Positions 50,928 through 61,398 of a DNA stretch of 64,000 bases are shown piece by piece (position 1 is the stretch's first letter; each line of letters begins with the position of its first letter). The translations under genes and the position numbers were made by a program. The stretch is from Tetramitus jugosus (Eukaryota > Heterolobosea > Eutetramitea > Acrasida > Vahlkampfiidae): NCBI GenBank assembly GCA_937625935.1, contig OW569352.1, positions 310,001-374,000 of the forward strand, read 5' to 3'. The notes below the pieces were generated by a model that did not search any database, was not told where the DNA came from, and saw only the letters and a list, made by a program, of their open reading frames with translations.

Positions 50928-53027
50928 TCACGAGGGCACGAGTTTTGATGAGAAAACGGGAACATTTTCAGTCTCTGTGAGCTCACTAGTGTCGGTTTCG
51001 GTGTGATACAAAACTGTTGGACTATCTGTAGGAGAATGAGTCAAGCGGAAGGAAACATTCGTTTCCAACTTCATCCCCTCTGTGGAATAAAGAGAGTGTT
51101 GCAAGCGCTCGGGGACGTCATAAGTTCTCCTTAATTTTTGGACTGGTTTCCGAGGCCTTTGCTCGAAACTCTCTTGCACATCAATGCCCATATCTATCAG
51201 TTTTTCTCTGGAGGCAACGTGACCTAAAGAAGCTGCAGCTCTAAATAATCGATGAGCTTCACTCACATTCTTTACACAGCCCCTTCCTGATTCCAGCATC
51301 ATTGCTAGATTGAACATTGCGTCTACGTGACCGTTTTGAGAAGCCTCTTTGTACCATTTCACAGCCTTGGTATGATCTTCTGCTACACCTATTCCTTCTT
51401 CATGCATGATTCCAAGGTTATTCTGGGAGTCTGGTACCCCTTGGACAGCACTAAGATAATAGTAATGGGCTGCTTGAGCTCTATCCTGGACAATATTCTC
51501 TGCGCCACTGTAAAGAATGTCTCCTAATTGCTTTTGTGCCGTGGCATGTCCAAGATCGGCAGCTTTCTGGTAGTATTTGAGGGCAACATCAATCGAAGGA
51601 GTTGTATCCAACCCTTTTTCATACAATTGAGCAATATTGTACAGAGCATCCACACTTCCTCGACTAGAAGCCTCATGTAAAAGTTCTTTCGCACTATCAA
51701 ACTGCTGTTGTAACATCATAATGTAGCCGAGATTATTCATAGCATGGATTGACCCCAACTCTGCAGCTCTTTGATATAGAGATGCAGCTAATGCCAGATC
51801 TCGTACTACTCCATGTCCTTCCTCATAGCAAATTCCTAAATTATTCAGCGCAAAAACATATCCTTGCTCAGCACTCTTTCGGAACAACTCGACTGCTTCA
51901 TTTAAGTCCCTTGTCACACCAACTCCATTGTAGTACAAGTTACCGAGATGATTTTGAGCAGCCGCATACCCCTTATCAGCAGCTTTACGGAACCAAGCAA
52001 CAGCTTTCTCTTCGCTCTTCTTGGTACCGAACCCTAATAAAAGAGCATTAGCATAATTCGTCATTCCATCCATATGATCCATATCCGCTGCTTTTGAAAA
52101 GTACTTGACTGCCTCTCGTGGATTCTTCTCCAACACGGTGTTTCCTTCCTGATAAAATATTCCAATTTGATTTAAGGCATCAGGGTAGTTGTTCTTGGCT
52201 GACAACATGATCCACTTGACTCCTTCGTTCTCACTCTTCTTTGTTCCTTGCCCGTTCAAGTACATTGAACCAACCGAGAGTTGAGCCCGAGAATAACCGA
52301 TTCTAGCCGCAGCCAAATATAATCTGAATGCAGCTTCGTAATTCTGAGTTAAACCATGACCAAAGAAGTGCTTATCCGCACTCAAACACATCTCTCCAGC
52401 CTCAGTTATATCCAAAGTATCAAAAGCAGGATAACCAGCTACCAAACCCAATTGGCTCACTCCATTGACCGCAGTTTTTGCAGTAAGGAAGGATATCTTC
52501 ATTCCTAATAATGAAATCACATGATCCAACTCGAAAACTGTTCTTTTACACTCCTTCTTGAACCTAGAGATCACAAAGAACTTGGCGATGAGAATCTTAT
52601 CAAATAATCCGTTGACGCTCTTCAATACTTCGGCAAGCAAGAGTAAAGTTTTATCTATCTCATGATCCTGGTTCCTCTTGTACAAATCAGAACCCCACAG
52701 ATCAATCTCTTTCTGTATCGAATAAATCAAAATGTTCAATACGAATGCTCAGAACGACACTATCATTCTCGAATTAGTAGTACATACATCAATTTGCTCT
52801 AATCTTGTCAGGATGTTTCTTCCACGTGACTCGAGTTTAGGTTCACATTGACGAGCTAGAGCCACAGAACGTTTAAGAAGAACATTCAGCTCTTCCATCT
52901 TTATCATCATCATAGCGTCCGAATTCGAGGTAATAATATTGTTTATCTGGTTGTTTGAGTGGATGAAAGGCCCAAATCCTAACGTAAATCGCCCAAAACT
53001 GAAAAACGATTCAGGGAAAAGATTCAT
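50928..53027 (-). CDS. Sel1-repeat protein with helical N-terminal domain (2 exons)
   Basis: Exons 53027-52788 and 52712-50928, joined over a 75 bp intron (gtatgt..acag, phase 0), give 674 residues. Residues about 40-190 are an all-helical domain (MEELNVLLKRSVALARQ, TLLLLAEVLKSVNGLFDKI, FKKECKRTVFELDHVISLL). Its heptads recall the four-helix bundle of MLKL/HeLo-type cell-death proteins. Then about eleven Sel1-like repeats follow (A-x-YY-x-KAA-x-LGH-A-x-LG pattern, such as AVELFRKSAEQGYVFALNNL) to about residue 590. The C-terminal 80 residues are disordered. Sel1 arrays act as scaffolds. The N-terminal assignment is inference. Confidence 0.8.
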
Positions 53028-53071
53028 ACGGATCAGTTCGCACGCCTCGGTCGGAATATCTAAACACCATC

Positions 53072-53752
53072 CTACACGACTCTCGCTTTACTGATGACGT
53101 GACTCAAAAATGCAGGATATCCTTGAGGTATTTGATACTTGTACTGCTCGACAATATCCTTTGCAACCTTTAGAACATTTGAGCTGCCTTCAAGAGCAAC
53201 ACTGAATATGTAACCCTGTTCCATGCGCTTCTGATCACTATCTAGCGTCACAGGAAATTCATACTTGAAGTTTACTTCTTCCACAGAGTACTTGATCTTC
53301 TCTTTGTGCTCCTTTTGCTTGCTCCTCTTCTTGTCCACACGGACAAGCGTGTAGGAGCCCTGGTCCAACAATTGAAGACACTCTGTTGCCTCATAAACTG
53401 ACTCAACATTCGATTTCAACACATTCTTCACCTGCTCAATCAACTCTGGATTCAATTGAAGTGTCGAGTAATCTTCCCACACAAAATCTGCATTAAAAGT
53501 CGAGAAGGAAACACTGATTGCCTTACTCCACCTCTCCATGCCAGTCTTGTCTCTCGCAGATCGAACCTTGAGCTCAATCAGAGGTCTTCCATCACCCATG
53601 ACATCTCTGATTTTGAGTCCGAGCTTTGTACGATCACTAAAGTTTGTCGTGTCTTCATCGAACACAAAGTACAAATCGGATCGAACCTTGTGTATCTCAC
53701 TCGTGTCATATGACTCGGATGAATCGCACTCTTTGAACACTCGCCACTCCAT
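53072..53752 (-). CDS. Unknown protein, possibly CYTH-like
   Basis: A protein of 226 residues starting MEWRVFKECDSSE. Strand-like stretches with alternating charge (VRSDLYFVFDED, KLGLKIRDVMGDGRPLIELK, EGYIF-like YIFSVALEGSS) resemble the antiparallel barrel of CYTH/triphosphate tunnel proteins. The Lys-rich loop VDKKRSKQKEHKEKIK lies mid-protein. The diagnostic ExExK motif is not present at the N-terminus. It sits 95 bp from a genuine CYTH gene on the same strand, so an ancient tandem duplication is possible. I cannot name a family with confidence. Confidence 0.7.
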   Translation of the reverse strand: MEWRVFKECDSSESYDTSEIHKVRSDLYFVFDEDTTNFSDRTKLGLKIRDVMGDGRPLIELKVRSARDKTGMERWSKAISVSFSTFNADFVWEDYSTLQLNPELIEQVKNVLKSNVESVYEATECLQLLDQGSYTLVRVDKKRSKQKEHKEKIKYSVEEVNFKYEFPVTLDSDQKRMEQGYIFSVALEGSSNVLKVAKDIVEQYKYQIPQGYPAFLSHVISKARVV

Positions 53753-53847
53753 GATGAACTTGATATTATTTTATTGCACACACAAGCTTTTTGTTGTTGT
53801 TTGCTTTTTTTGCTTTCTGCAGTGCAGGAATAGTAGGAACTCGCTGA

Positions 53848-54465
53848 TCAGAGAGCAATGGAACCTGAGAAAAAGTTGGCAAACTTGCTTCTCTTTGAGT
53901 CTTGGTATTGAATGTTAAGAGAGTCCAACAGTTGAGTCAACTTTGGCTTCAATATTGCTGCGTCGGCAGTTTCGACTTCAATCTCGTAATTCATTCCAAA
54001 AGGATAGGTCACCTGATCAAACTCCAATACGTAACCTTCCCAGTCATACTTTTTTCTCAAGTTCTTGAAGCCACCAAGACACACATATTCTTCAATCTTG
54101 TAAGTGTCACGTATCATATCCATCAACTCTCCTTTCCATTGCTTCATGAGAGAAGGGTCCTTGACTGCAGCTCTCGCATCATTTGCATCAACAGATTCCT
54201 CCTGTTCCTCAACAGAGCTAATGCCTTGACTGATATTTGCTTTGCCCTTGTGTGTCAGAACGCACTTTTCATTGCCTTGAGCGTCCTTGAAGAATCGAAG
54301 TCTGATCATGGATCTAGGCTTTGTGATCTCTTGTTTCGATCCATCAAAAAAGATGTTTTCTTGTTCGACGATAGCTTTGGGTTCTCCCATGTGTTGCTCA
54401 AACTTGTCATAGTCAGCCTTGGACAACAAGGTAATCTTGACTTCAATCTCTTGTGTGTTGATCAT
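53848..54465 (-). CDS. CYTH-domain triphosphatase (TTM3-like)
   Basis: A protein of 205 residues from the first true ATG; the upstream frame begins with TTG. The N-terminal EIEVKITLL is the ExExK signature of CYTH/triphosphate tunnel metalloenzymes. Further charged strands follow in order: SMIRLRFFKD (RLR), KCVLTHKGKA (TxKG), SSVEEQEESV, KYDWEGYVLEFDQVTYPFG (LDxV-like) and NYEIEVETADA (ExE). These residues line the tunnel that binds triphosphate and metal. Plant TTM3 and related enzymes hydrolyse tripolyphosphate; others are thiamine triphosphatases or adenylate cyclase CyaB. Tripolyphosphatase activity is the simplest prediction. Confidence 0.85.
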   Translation of the reverse strand: MINTQEIEVKITLLSKADYDKFEQHMGEPKAIVEQENIFFDGSKQEITKPRSMIRLRFFKDAQGNEKCVLTHKGKANISQGISSVEEQEESVDANDARAAVKDPSLMKQWKGELMDMIRDTYKIEEYVCLGGFKNLRKKYDWEGYVLEFDQVTYPFGMNYEIEVETADAAILKPKLTQLLDSLNIQYQDSKRSKFANFFSGSIAL

Positions 54466-54903
54466 TATTTGGCGATGCTCTTTGTTGTTTTGCTTTTGTT
54501 GCTTGGAAATGGAAAAAAGGGATCTCGTGGCCTGTTTGTCGTTGTTCGTGTGATTATGGATCAAACAACTCTTAGACAAGGATCTATACGAAGAGTGCAA
54601 AGAAGTGAACCTGAGAATGTTTGTGTTTCAGAGACTCTGTTTTGTTCGGAAGCTGGAAGATGACCGGAAAATTCTGTCAACTACGATTGATCAGTTCCAT
54701 GTCAAGACAGAAGACAGAGGACAACAACAATGACATCAAGAGTAACAGAACAAAAACAATAAAACAAAAGCTGAGAGAAGCATCCATGGATTCAATGAAA
54801 ATGAACACTTGAACTTTTTAATATCAGATACACACTACGGTGCATGCTCAACAACCATCTGATGACAACAGAATTGACGCATGTAAGTGTTAGTTAGTTT
54901 TTA
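54466..54903. other. Intergenic region with a coding-like short frame
   Basis: A 438 bp stretch holding the promoter of the CYTH gene. On the plus strand 54554-54733 is open for 59 codons and reads protein-like (LLDKDLYEECKEVNLRMFVF, then KLEDDRKILSTTIDQ), but the only in-frame ATG is at 54617. It could be a small gene, an exon or chance. Confidence 0.35.
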
Positions 54904-55317
54904 TCATTTCAAAACAAAAACACACAACAATGACAATAACAAAAGTATAAAAGACGCACCATCTTCACTGGCCGTTCCAAGACACAGCATTTGATGAAAG
55001 AGTGACACTGAAACTGTTTGATTTCCCAGTGATACTCTCATTAGTGTTGAGTTATTAGAGCTTGATCTCTGAGAATTGAGTGACAATGATGGTGATGACG
55101 ACGATGCGATTCCAAAGCTCATGTTATTACTATTATTGTTAAATACACCAGCAGAGGATGATGAACCTGCACTGAAAAAGGAGGATGCTCTGCTAGCAGT
55201 CGATGATGATGATTTACTTGATGCAGTAATGAGAGAACTGTTCAGAGTGATACGGTTGGACCGCATAGCTTGTCGCGAGCATGACGCTGCGAAAGATCTC
55301 CCAACAGTTGAAAACAT
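54848..55317 (-). CDS. Small Ser-rich protein with mitochondrial-type N-terminus
   Basis: The minus-strand frame starts MFSTVGRSFAASCSRQAMRS, a basic, Ser-rich amphipathic leader typical of mitochondrial import. A Ser/Asn-rich body follows, then LGNQTVSVSLFHQMLCLGTA. Unspliced it ends at 54904 after a hydrophobic tail (137 residues). A probable intron 54859-54959 (gtgcgt..atcag, with ACTAAC branch sites) would instead give 122 residues ending at 54848. The Ser richness makes the reverse strand open too. I do not recognise a family and the gene call is tentative. Confidence 0.4.
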
Positions 55318-55708
55318 TTTTTCTGACGTCGTGTTGTTTGTGTGGAGATTTTGGGCGCGGAAATGAAAAAAGTTCGAGTGGGTGGTGGAAGTGCTATTTG
55401 GCTCAAATTTGGCTCTCCAGATCGGAATTTGGTTGCTTTAGATCTCTGCGTGGCATAAAGAGAGTCAACGGATGGTAATTCAGGGCATCCAACTCATTTC
55501 ATAACAACAAGCTAAAAATTGAGCCTTTATCTTTTTCTGTTCCTTCTGCTGGATGATTGTTTTCGGGCACTCGAATACATTCGCATATTTTTCTGGAGAT
55601 TAACAGGCACAATCCTACTGATCTTTCTAACAACAAGAAAACAAACAAGACTCTCTTGTAGCATATCTCATACACAACTTACATTCTTCTTGACTCTGAT
55701 ACCTAAAA
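55318..55708. other. Divergent intergenic region
   Basis: A 391 bp stretch between the start of the small Ser-rich gene (minus) and OBAP (plus). It is T-rich, with short frames only. I see no assignable regulatory motif. Confidence 0.5.
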
Positions 55709-56407
55709 ATGATGAGCAATAACGCAAAAGCACTGATTGGAGCATCCTTGGTCGCTGGAGGAGCCTGGTACTACATGTCCAACAAAAAAAAGGGAAAGCA
55801 ACTCTATGCAGAACAGAGACGTATGGAAAATGTTCCAGGTCAAACTGAATCCATGACTGCAAGAGTCGGAGAGAGCATGGCCAGCATGACTCAAAACTTT
55901 GCTCCTCTGAAGCAATTTGACACCCATATCAGCTCTATCCGTTGCTATAACAACAACGTCAAGAGACAGATCCCTGTCCATGAGTACATTATGCATATTA
56001 ATGAAGATGTCATGCAGGCCTTGATCACTGATTCCGACAAGCCTGATGCCAAGATTGTCGGTATTGAGTACATTATCAGTGACAAGCTCTACAGACAATT
56101 ACCAGAAGAAGAGAAGAAGCTGTGGTACAATCACGAGTTCGAGGTCAAGTCTGGCACAATGATTGCGCCCAGAATGCCATCAATGATGGAAAATAAGTTG
56201 ATGAAGAACATGGGTAGCACTTGGGGTAAGACAATCAATTTGTGGCAAGTCGATCGTGACAGATTGCCGATGGGTATGCCTCAAATGATGACTGGACCAA
56301 CATCCTACAACACCTTGAACTCTGAAGTTATCAAGAGTAGAGATGCACAATTGGGTCTTGATACCATGAAGGAGAGAAGAAACAGAGAGAACATGAAGTT
56401 CGAATAA
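55709..56407 (+). CDS. OBAP/DUF1264 family protein
   Basis: A protein of 232 residues. An N-terminal hydrophobic stretch (ALIGASLVAGGAWYYMS) with a following Lys run suggests a membrane anchor. The DUF1264 core then runs from HEYIMHINEDVMQALI-type sequence, through AKIVGIEYIISDKLYRQLP, LWYNHEFEVKSGTMIAPRMP and GSTWGKTINLWQVDRD, to LPMGMPQMMTGP. These are the hallmark blocks of the oil body-associated proteins of plants, also found in fungi and bacteria. The family has no proven enzyme activity; in maize and Arabidopsis it affects lipid droplets. The anchor is not usual in plant members. Confidence 0.9.
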   Translation: MMSNNAKALIGASLVAGGAWYYMSNKKKGKQLYAEQRRMENVPGQTESMTARVGESMASMTQNFAPLKQFDTHISSIRCYNNNVKRQIPVHEYIMHINEDVMQALITDSDKPDAKIVGIEYIISDKLYRQLPEEEKKLWYNHEFEVKSGTMIAPRMPSMMENKLMKNMGSTWGKTINLWQVDRDRLPMGMPQMMTGPTSYNTLNSEVIKSRDAQLGLDTMKERRNRENMKFE

Positions 56408-56496
56408 GCAAGGCAAACTGAGAAACCACAATATCTCTGGAGAAGATTCATTTACTACTTGTTACCATCGATCATTATTGTAAATAAACACGGTAT

Positions 56497-58272
56497 TTAG
56501 TAGAATTGTTCAACAGCATCGCAGTAGTCTGGTCTGATTGGACCAGCATGGATACCTCTTCTGACCAACACGTGACATCTGGCAAACATCAATCTGGCTT
56601 GAGCGTCGTTAATATCCTGTGTGTCCTTTGCTTGACTCCATGCTCTCTCTGCTGCACCTAACACTCTAGGGAAAATTCTTGTTTCGATAGAGACAGCATC
56701 TGCCTGCTCTCCCCATTGGCAAGCCTCAGTTCCCAACACTCTTGATTCTTGTTCAGGGGTGAAACCCATGCCCATAGTTGGATCAAATGTGTAAAAATCT
56801 TGCCATGTATCACCCCAGAGATAATGTGTCTGGTTGCCTGGTACTTGCTTGTCCAAGTACAATCCAGAGGAAGCAAGTCCTCTGTGGCCAGCTTTGATGA
56901 TTTGACCGAGAGCCTCCTTGGATCTCCATGCTTGCACAATACTATCAGCTGGAAGCTTATAGACATTGGCATGCTCCAACAACAATTCTTCCCATGCTAC
57001 CATGGTTCTCTTGTACTTGGTATAGATGGCTTGCAGATTTGTTTCAAAGTAGGCGAGCAATAGGTTATAATCGGTCCATCCCTTCTTTTGCATCCATGCA
57101 GAGATGTTAGGATCTTCCTTCCAACATGCTTGAACCAACTCGTCAGCACCAAAATGCATAAATTGATCAGGAGCAACTTGCACCACTGCAGAAACCACAG
57201 CTTCAATAATCTGATATGTCTTATCGTTGGTAGGATCAAGAGGAATATTGTTGATATTGGCACTGAATCTTGGACATTTGGCTACAATTTCTGGATAGCC
57301 GACACCCCAACTGGCTGCATGACCTGGCATATCTAACTCAATAACCACTCGAATGCCCATGGATCTTGCTGTCTTGACAATGTACTGTACATCTTCTAAT
57401 TGATAGATTGCTTTTTGAGAGTAGGCAGCCTTGATCAGATTTGGAGCACCAGGAACATGAAGAGGGAATGATTGAGCATCCACACTGTCATTCGTTTGTT
57501 AGTTCTCTGACCTTTTGAATAAAACAAAAACAAACACAACAATTCACAGAATAAATATCGTCGGTACATACATGTGCCAATGCAAGACATTCATCTTAAA
57601 GTAACTCATTGCACTCAATATTCTAACAATCTTTCTGATTGGCAAAAAGTGACGAGAAGAATCAATCAACAATCCTCTCCAAGGGAATCTTGGCTTGTCA
57701 TTGATTGTAAACGGAGCTTCCAGAGTCAAAGCATAATAGCTTTCATTTGAATCATCTGACTGCTCTTCAATCACAACCATTTGAGAGAAGGTTTCCAATG
57801 CTCTCAACGCACCAAACACTGAATTTGCAAACACTGTGACGACAGCATTGTTTCCCACTGACTTGTCCAATGAGAGCACATACTTTTCATCAGTCTCCAA
57901 ATCCAAGTTGGTGTTTGTTGCCAAAGTAGGATCGAATGAGAACTTGACACCCGTGATACACACATAGTTTGATCTTCCACACAAGACAGAGGAGCTATGA
58001 GATGGGATTTGCTTATTGTAAAAGATGAGTCCAGAGTAGCGCTGAATAGCACCACTGAGTAGAGCTTGAGCCTCACCAGAAGGAACATTGCCCTGATCAA
58101 ACTGAAAAGTCTTGTGATCAGCAATGAGAACCGTAGAGGAGCCAGTGACTTGAGTGCTGAAGGGTTTTGGCCAAATGTTGATGGATGTTGTTGGCATAGC
58201 AGCACAAGCAACAAACATCACGCAACATGATGCAAGAAGAACAACAAGAATAGACAACACCGAATGCTTCAT
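56497..58272 (-). CDS. HEX: Beta-hexosaminidase, GH20 (2 exons)
   Basis: Exons 58272-57572 and 57484-56497, joined over an 87 bp intron (gtatgt..acag), give 562 residues. The splice restores the invariant motif LHWHIVDAQSFPL. I use the ATG at MKHSVLSILVVLL, which starts a signal peptide. The N-terminal beta-strand domain (about 30-170) precedes the catalytic barrel: RFPWRGLLIDSSRHFLP, VVIELDMPGHAASW, and the catalytic Asp-Glu pair in HFGADELVQACW. Late Trp-rich motifs (VQAWRSKEAL, ACQWGEQAD) complete the site. The enzyme removes terminal N-acetylhexosamine from glycans in lysosomes or outside the cell, suiting a bacteria-eating amoeba. Confidence 0.9.
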
Positions 58273-58792
58273 CACTGCTGTTCAAACTGAAATGTAACAA
58301 CAAGCTTTTTTTTCTTGTCGAAAGAACAATGTGCAGTTTCGTGTGATCAGAAAGCGATGTCAGGGGGATATTCCGACAATGTCGACAAAACCAACAGCGA
58401 GTGAGACGATTCGCACGTCATGGATTGTGTTTCTAGATGAGCGTTGAACCTTGGCTAAGATTAATGCTCTGAAAACTCTTCAACAGGTTGATCGAAAAAT
58501 TTTTATCCCCAGTTGGCTGAGTTCCCTAGCAAGCTCTAATATGGTCTTACAGCGTGCACTGGGCGAAACATTCGTGGGCAACACAACACCCTTCCTTTGT
58601 TTTCTGGTTTCCTCATTTTATTCTTCCCAATTTCAATGATACAAAATTAATCCCTCGGTAACCTGAGCCAGTGAACTGAGGGCTACTTCCTGTAATAATT
58701 CCGGATGGTATGCACAAAAACTACAAACATCAACTGGTGCACACGAGTTTTAATTGAACTATAACACGAGCTTCGACATAGAAAAGCACACA
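58273..58792. other. Divergent promoter region
   Basis: A 520 bp stretch between the hexosaminidase start (minus) and the PQQ-propeller start (plus), both secreted proteins. A TTG-started frame at 58451-58639 has no family resemblance. Nothing else is assignable. Confidence 0.5.
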
Positions 58793-60658
58793 ATGAAGAA
58801 CAACCACTACAAACTATTCAGTCTAATAGCTCTCCTATCGTGCCTAATAGTACATTTGTCGACTTCAAATGCTCAGAGGGCCAACTCGGTGTGGACTCGT
58901 GGATACGACAACTCTCGGACCTATGCCAACTTGAATGAACCAATATTGAATGTAAATAATGTCAATTCCCAACAATTCGGAAAACTATTCAGCAGAAAGG
59001 TGCAAGGCCATGTGTACGCTCAGGTTCTCTATGTTCCCAATGTGCTTATGCAGAAGGACAACAAGAAACACAATGCCATATTCGTTGCTACTATGAGCAA
59101 CAATGTTTATGCTTTTGATGCAGATGATGCTGAACAGTCGGAACCATTGTGGTTTGCTAACTTTGGGAACCCATTGCCTTTGGATGACAACCCAGTTGGT
59201 CAGAACTGCGGAGTGTTTCAAGACATATTCATGGAGATTGGCATTGTTTCAACTCCAGTGATCGATGTAGATTCTCAAACAATTTACTTTGTGACAACAC
59301 TCAAGGATTCAGACACTGGAGAGTTTCAACACAAGTTACACGCGGTTGATATCACTTGCGGAGAACATCGTACCAACAGCCCCATCCTCATATCCGGATC
59401 GGTGCAAGGAACTGGCTCAGGAAGTGTGGATGGAGTGGTAGAGTTCATGAGCTCGAAACAATTACAAAGAATGGGCATTTCCCTGATTGATGGTACAGTG
59501 TATGTCGGTTTTGGGGGTTATTGCTTCACTCCACCCTATCATGGATGGTTGTTCGGATTTGATTCTGTGAGTCTTGAGCGCAAATTCCTCTTCTGCTCGA
59601 CTCCTAATGGATTAGGTGGAGGCATCTGGCAAGGAAGCACTGGTATTTCATCCGATAATAAGTACATCTATTTGGCGACAGCCAATGGGGATTGGAATGG
59701 TGAGACGGAGTGGAGTAGTTCCTTTCTAAAAATTGATCCCAAGAATGTCGAAACAGAAGGGAACTATAAGGGTCTGCTCAAAGGAATTACAAGTTATTTT
59801 ACACCTTACAATCAAGAGTATTTGGGAACGGTGGATTTGGATGTTGGTGCCACGGGTGTCCTATTGATTCCTGATTCTGATGTCATGATGGGCTGCACAA
59901 AATTCGGAAGGTGCTACCTGGTTGATCGAACAGATCTCGGTGGACACAGTGGAGAATCGAACACGAACATTCAGGACTTTAAACCGAATCCTGAATTACC
60001 TGAAGCTTTTGGTTTTGGAGTTCATAGTAGCCCAGTCACATGGGTCTCCAAAACCAAGGGAAGATTGATCTACGTCTGGGGAGCTCAAGACAGCTTACGA
60101 GCTCTTCATTTCACAAGTGTAGGCTCAAAGGGAGCTATCGATATGTCCCAATCGGAAGTTGTACAAAATCAACAAAACATACCAGAGTTCCCAGGAGGAA
60201 TGATGAGTCTATCAGCTCTCGATTTTAATGAAGGTTCTGGTATTGTTTGGTCATATCAACCTGAAACGGGCAATTCAAATCATGAGATTCGACCTGGAAT
60301 GGTTAGAGCATTCGATGCAAATGATATTAATCGGGAGTTGTGGAACAGTGCCATGAATAGAGATAGGGACTACCCAGGTTACTATGCCAAGTGGCAACCT
60401 CCAACTATCGCTAATGGCAAGGTATATGTAGGTACGTTCTCTATGCCTCCCTCCAAAGAGAGTGAAGTTGTAGCATATGGATTATTGAACACTGAACCCA
60501 ATGTTATAACTTCTTGCTCACGCTGCGAATCTGTTGAGTCTCCGGAGCCCTTACCCACTTCTTCTCATGAATTCTCTGGTGTTTCAAAGGCTTTTTCATG
60601 GACAACTCTCATCTATAGTCTTTTGTTAGGTGCATTGTTGTCCATCTTCATCAAATAG
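58793..60658 (+). CDS. Secreted or surface PQQ-type beta-propeller protein
   Basis: A protein of 621 residues from the first true ATG. The signal peptide is LFSLIALLSCLIVHLSTSNA. The mature part resembles quinoprotein propellers: VWTRGYDNSRTYANLNE, then AIFVATMSNNVYAFDADDAE, PLWFANFGNPLP, GIVSTPVIDVDSQTIYFVTT, YIYLATANGDWNG. Blade-type repeats with W or F at the start support a seven- or eight-blade fold, but I cannot confirm PQQ-binding residues. The last 20 residues are hydrophobic after a Ser/Pro-rich stalk (TTLIYSLLLGALLSIFIK), as in GPI-anchored or single-span surface proteins. Bacterial and fungal homologues include sugar dehydrogenase-like proteins; the substrate here is unknown. Confidence 0.8.
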   Translation: MKNNHYKLFSLIALLSCLIVHLSTSNAQRANSVWTRGYDNSRTYANLNEPILNVNNVNSQQFGKLFSRKVQGHVYAQVLYVPNVLMQKDNKKHNAIFVATMSNNVYAFDADDAEQSEPLWFANFGNPLPLDDNPVGQNCGVFQDIFMEIGIVSTPVIDVDSQTIYFVTTLKDSDTGEFQHKLHAVDITCGEHRTNSPILISGSVQGTGSGSVDGVVEFMSSKQLQRMGISLIDGTVYVGFGGYCFTPPYHGWLFGFDSVSLERKFLFCSTPNGLGGGIWQGSTGISSDNKYIYLATANGDWNGETEWSSSFLKIDPKNVETEGNYKGLLKGITSYFTPYNQEYLGTVDLDVGATGVLLIPDSDVMMGCTKFGRCYLVDRTDLGGHSGESNTNIQDFKPNPELPEAFGFGVHSSPVTWVSKTKGRLIYVWGAQDSLRALHFTSVGSKGAIDMSQSEVVQNQQNIPEFPGGMMSLSALDFNEGSGIVWSYQPETGNSNHEIRPGMVRAFDANDINRELWNSAMNRDRDYPGYYAKWQPPTIANGKVYVGTFSMPPSKESEVVAYGLLNTEPNVITSCSRCESVESPEPLPTSSHEFSGVSKAFSWTTLIYSLLLGALLSIFIK

Positions 60659-60699
60659 GAGAAATTTAATCGTACTGGACTTTGAATAAAAACATTTAT

Positions 60700-61197
60700 T
60701 TACTTGTAAGTTTCCTTTGAGAGAATAGTTCCAGCGAGACCTGCAACAGACTCTCCCTTATCTTTGGTGAACATGTCGAGAACAAATGTTTGGTCATCAG
60801 GGTTAGAGAAGTCCAACTTTTGGAAGTCAAAGTTTGGATATAGGTTAGATTCCTGGAATAATTGAGGAATTGTCTCAGTATTGAATAACCAGCATTGTGT
60901 CAAGATAAACTTGGCAGTGTCAGATGGACCGTGGATGATACAGGATCCGAAAGCACACTTTCTGACACCTGGATCCATGTACTGATCTTGCAAGTATCCC
61001 AGATTCAAGTTCTCGTTCATGAACAAGAGAGGTCTCAAATCATCAGGGTACTTGTAAATGGCCTTGAATAGCGTATGACCAGTTGCCTTTGGGAAATTGT
61101 CCTTGAACCATTGTCTGGATTCTTCTGGTGTTTGGTTGGACACGACATCCTTCCATGAGAAAAGCTTGAATGTTGGTACTGGTTGTTCTTCTGCCAT
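60700..61197 (-). CDS. Free-standing eEF1B-gamma C-terminal domain protein
   Basis: A protein of 165 residues from the first true ATG (MAEEQPVPTFKLFSW); the upstream frame starts at TTG. The whole protein corresponds to the conserved C-terminal domain of elongation factor 1B gamma: FKLFSWKDVVSNQTPEESRQ, WFKDNFPKATGHTLFKAIYK, LNLGYLQDQYMDPGVRKCAF, ILTQCWLFNTETIP and FDFQKLDFSNPDDQTFV. The N-terminal glutathione-transferase-like half is missing. In normal eEF1B-gamma this domain's role is poorly known; the GST half binds eEF1B-alpha. This protein is therefore unlikely to replace it. High-quality coding sequence suggests a functional gene, not a fragment. Confidence 0.75.
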   Translation of the reverse strand: MAEEQPVPTFKLFSWKDVVSNQTPEESRQWFKDNFPKATGHTLFKAIYKYPDDLRPLLFMNENLNLGYLQDQYMDPGVRKCAFGSCIIHGPSDTAKFILTQCWLFNTETIPQLFQESNLYPNFDFQKLDFSNPDDQTFVLDMFTKDKGESVAGLAGTILSKETYK

Positions 61198-61388
61198 TGT
61201 TTTGAGATAAGAAATCAAATGTTACTTCTTGATGTTTGTTGTTTGTTATGTGTGTGTTTTCAGATCTGATGATGGATGATCGAAAGTTGTTCTTTTAAAG
61301 TGACATCGATCCACAAAACCAAAAATGCACCTCGGTGCAACATACAAAAGGAATCGTAAATCCAATTTTGCATCGCCCCATCTTGGTC

Positions 61389-61392
61389 AAAA
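61389..61392 (-). terminator. RNA polymerase III terminator of tRNA-Ser
   Basis: TTTT on the minus strand, 6 nt past the 3' end of the tRNA, is the usual Pol III stop signal. Confidence 0.75.
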
Positions 61393-61398
61393 GGGATC

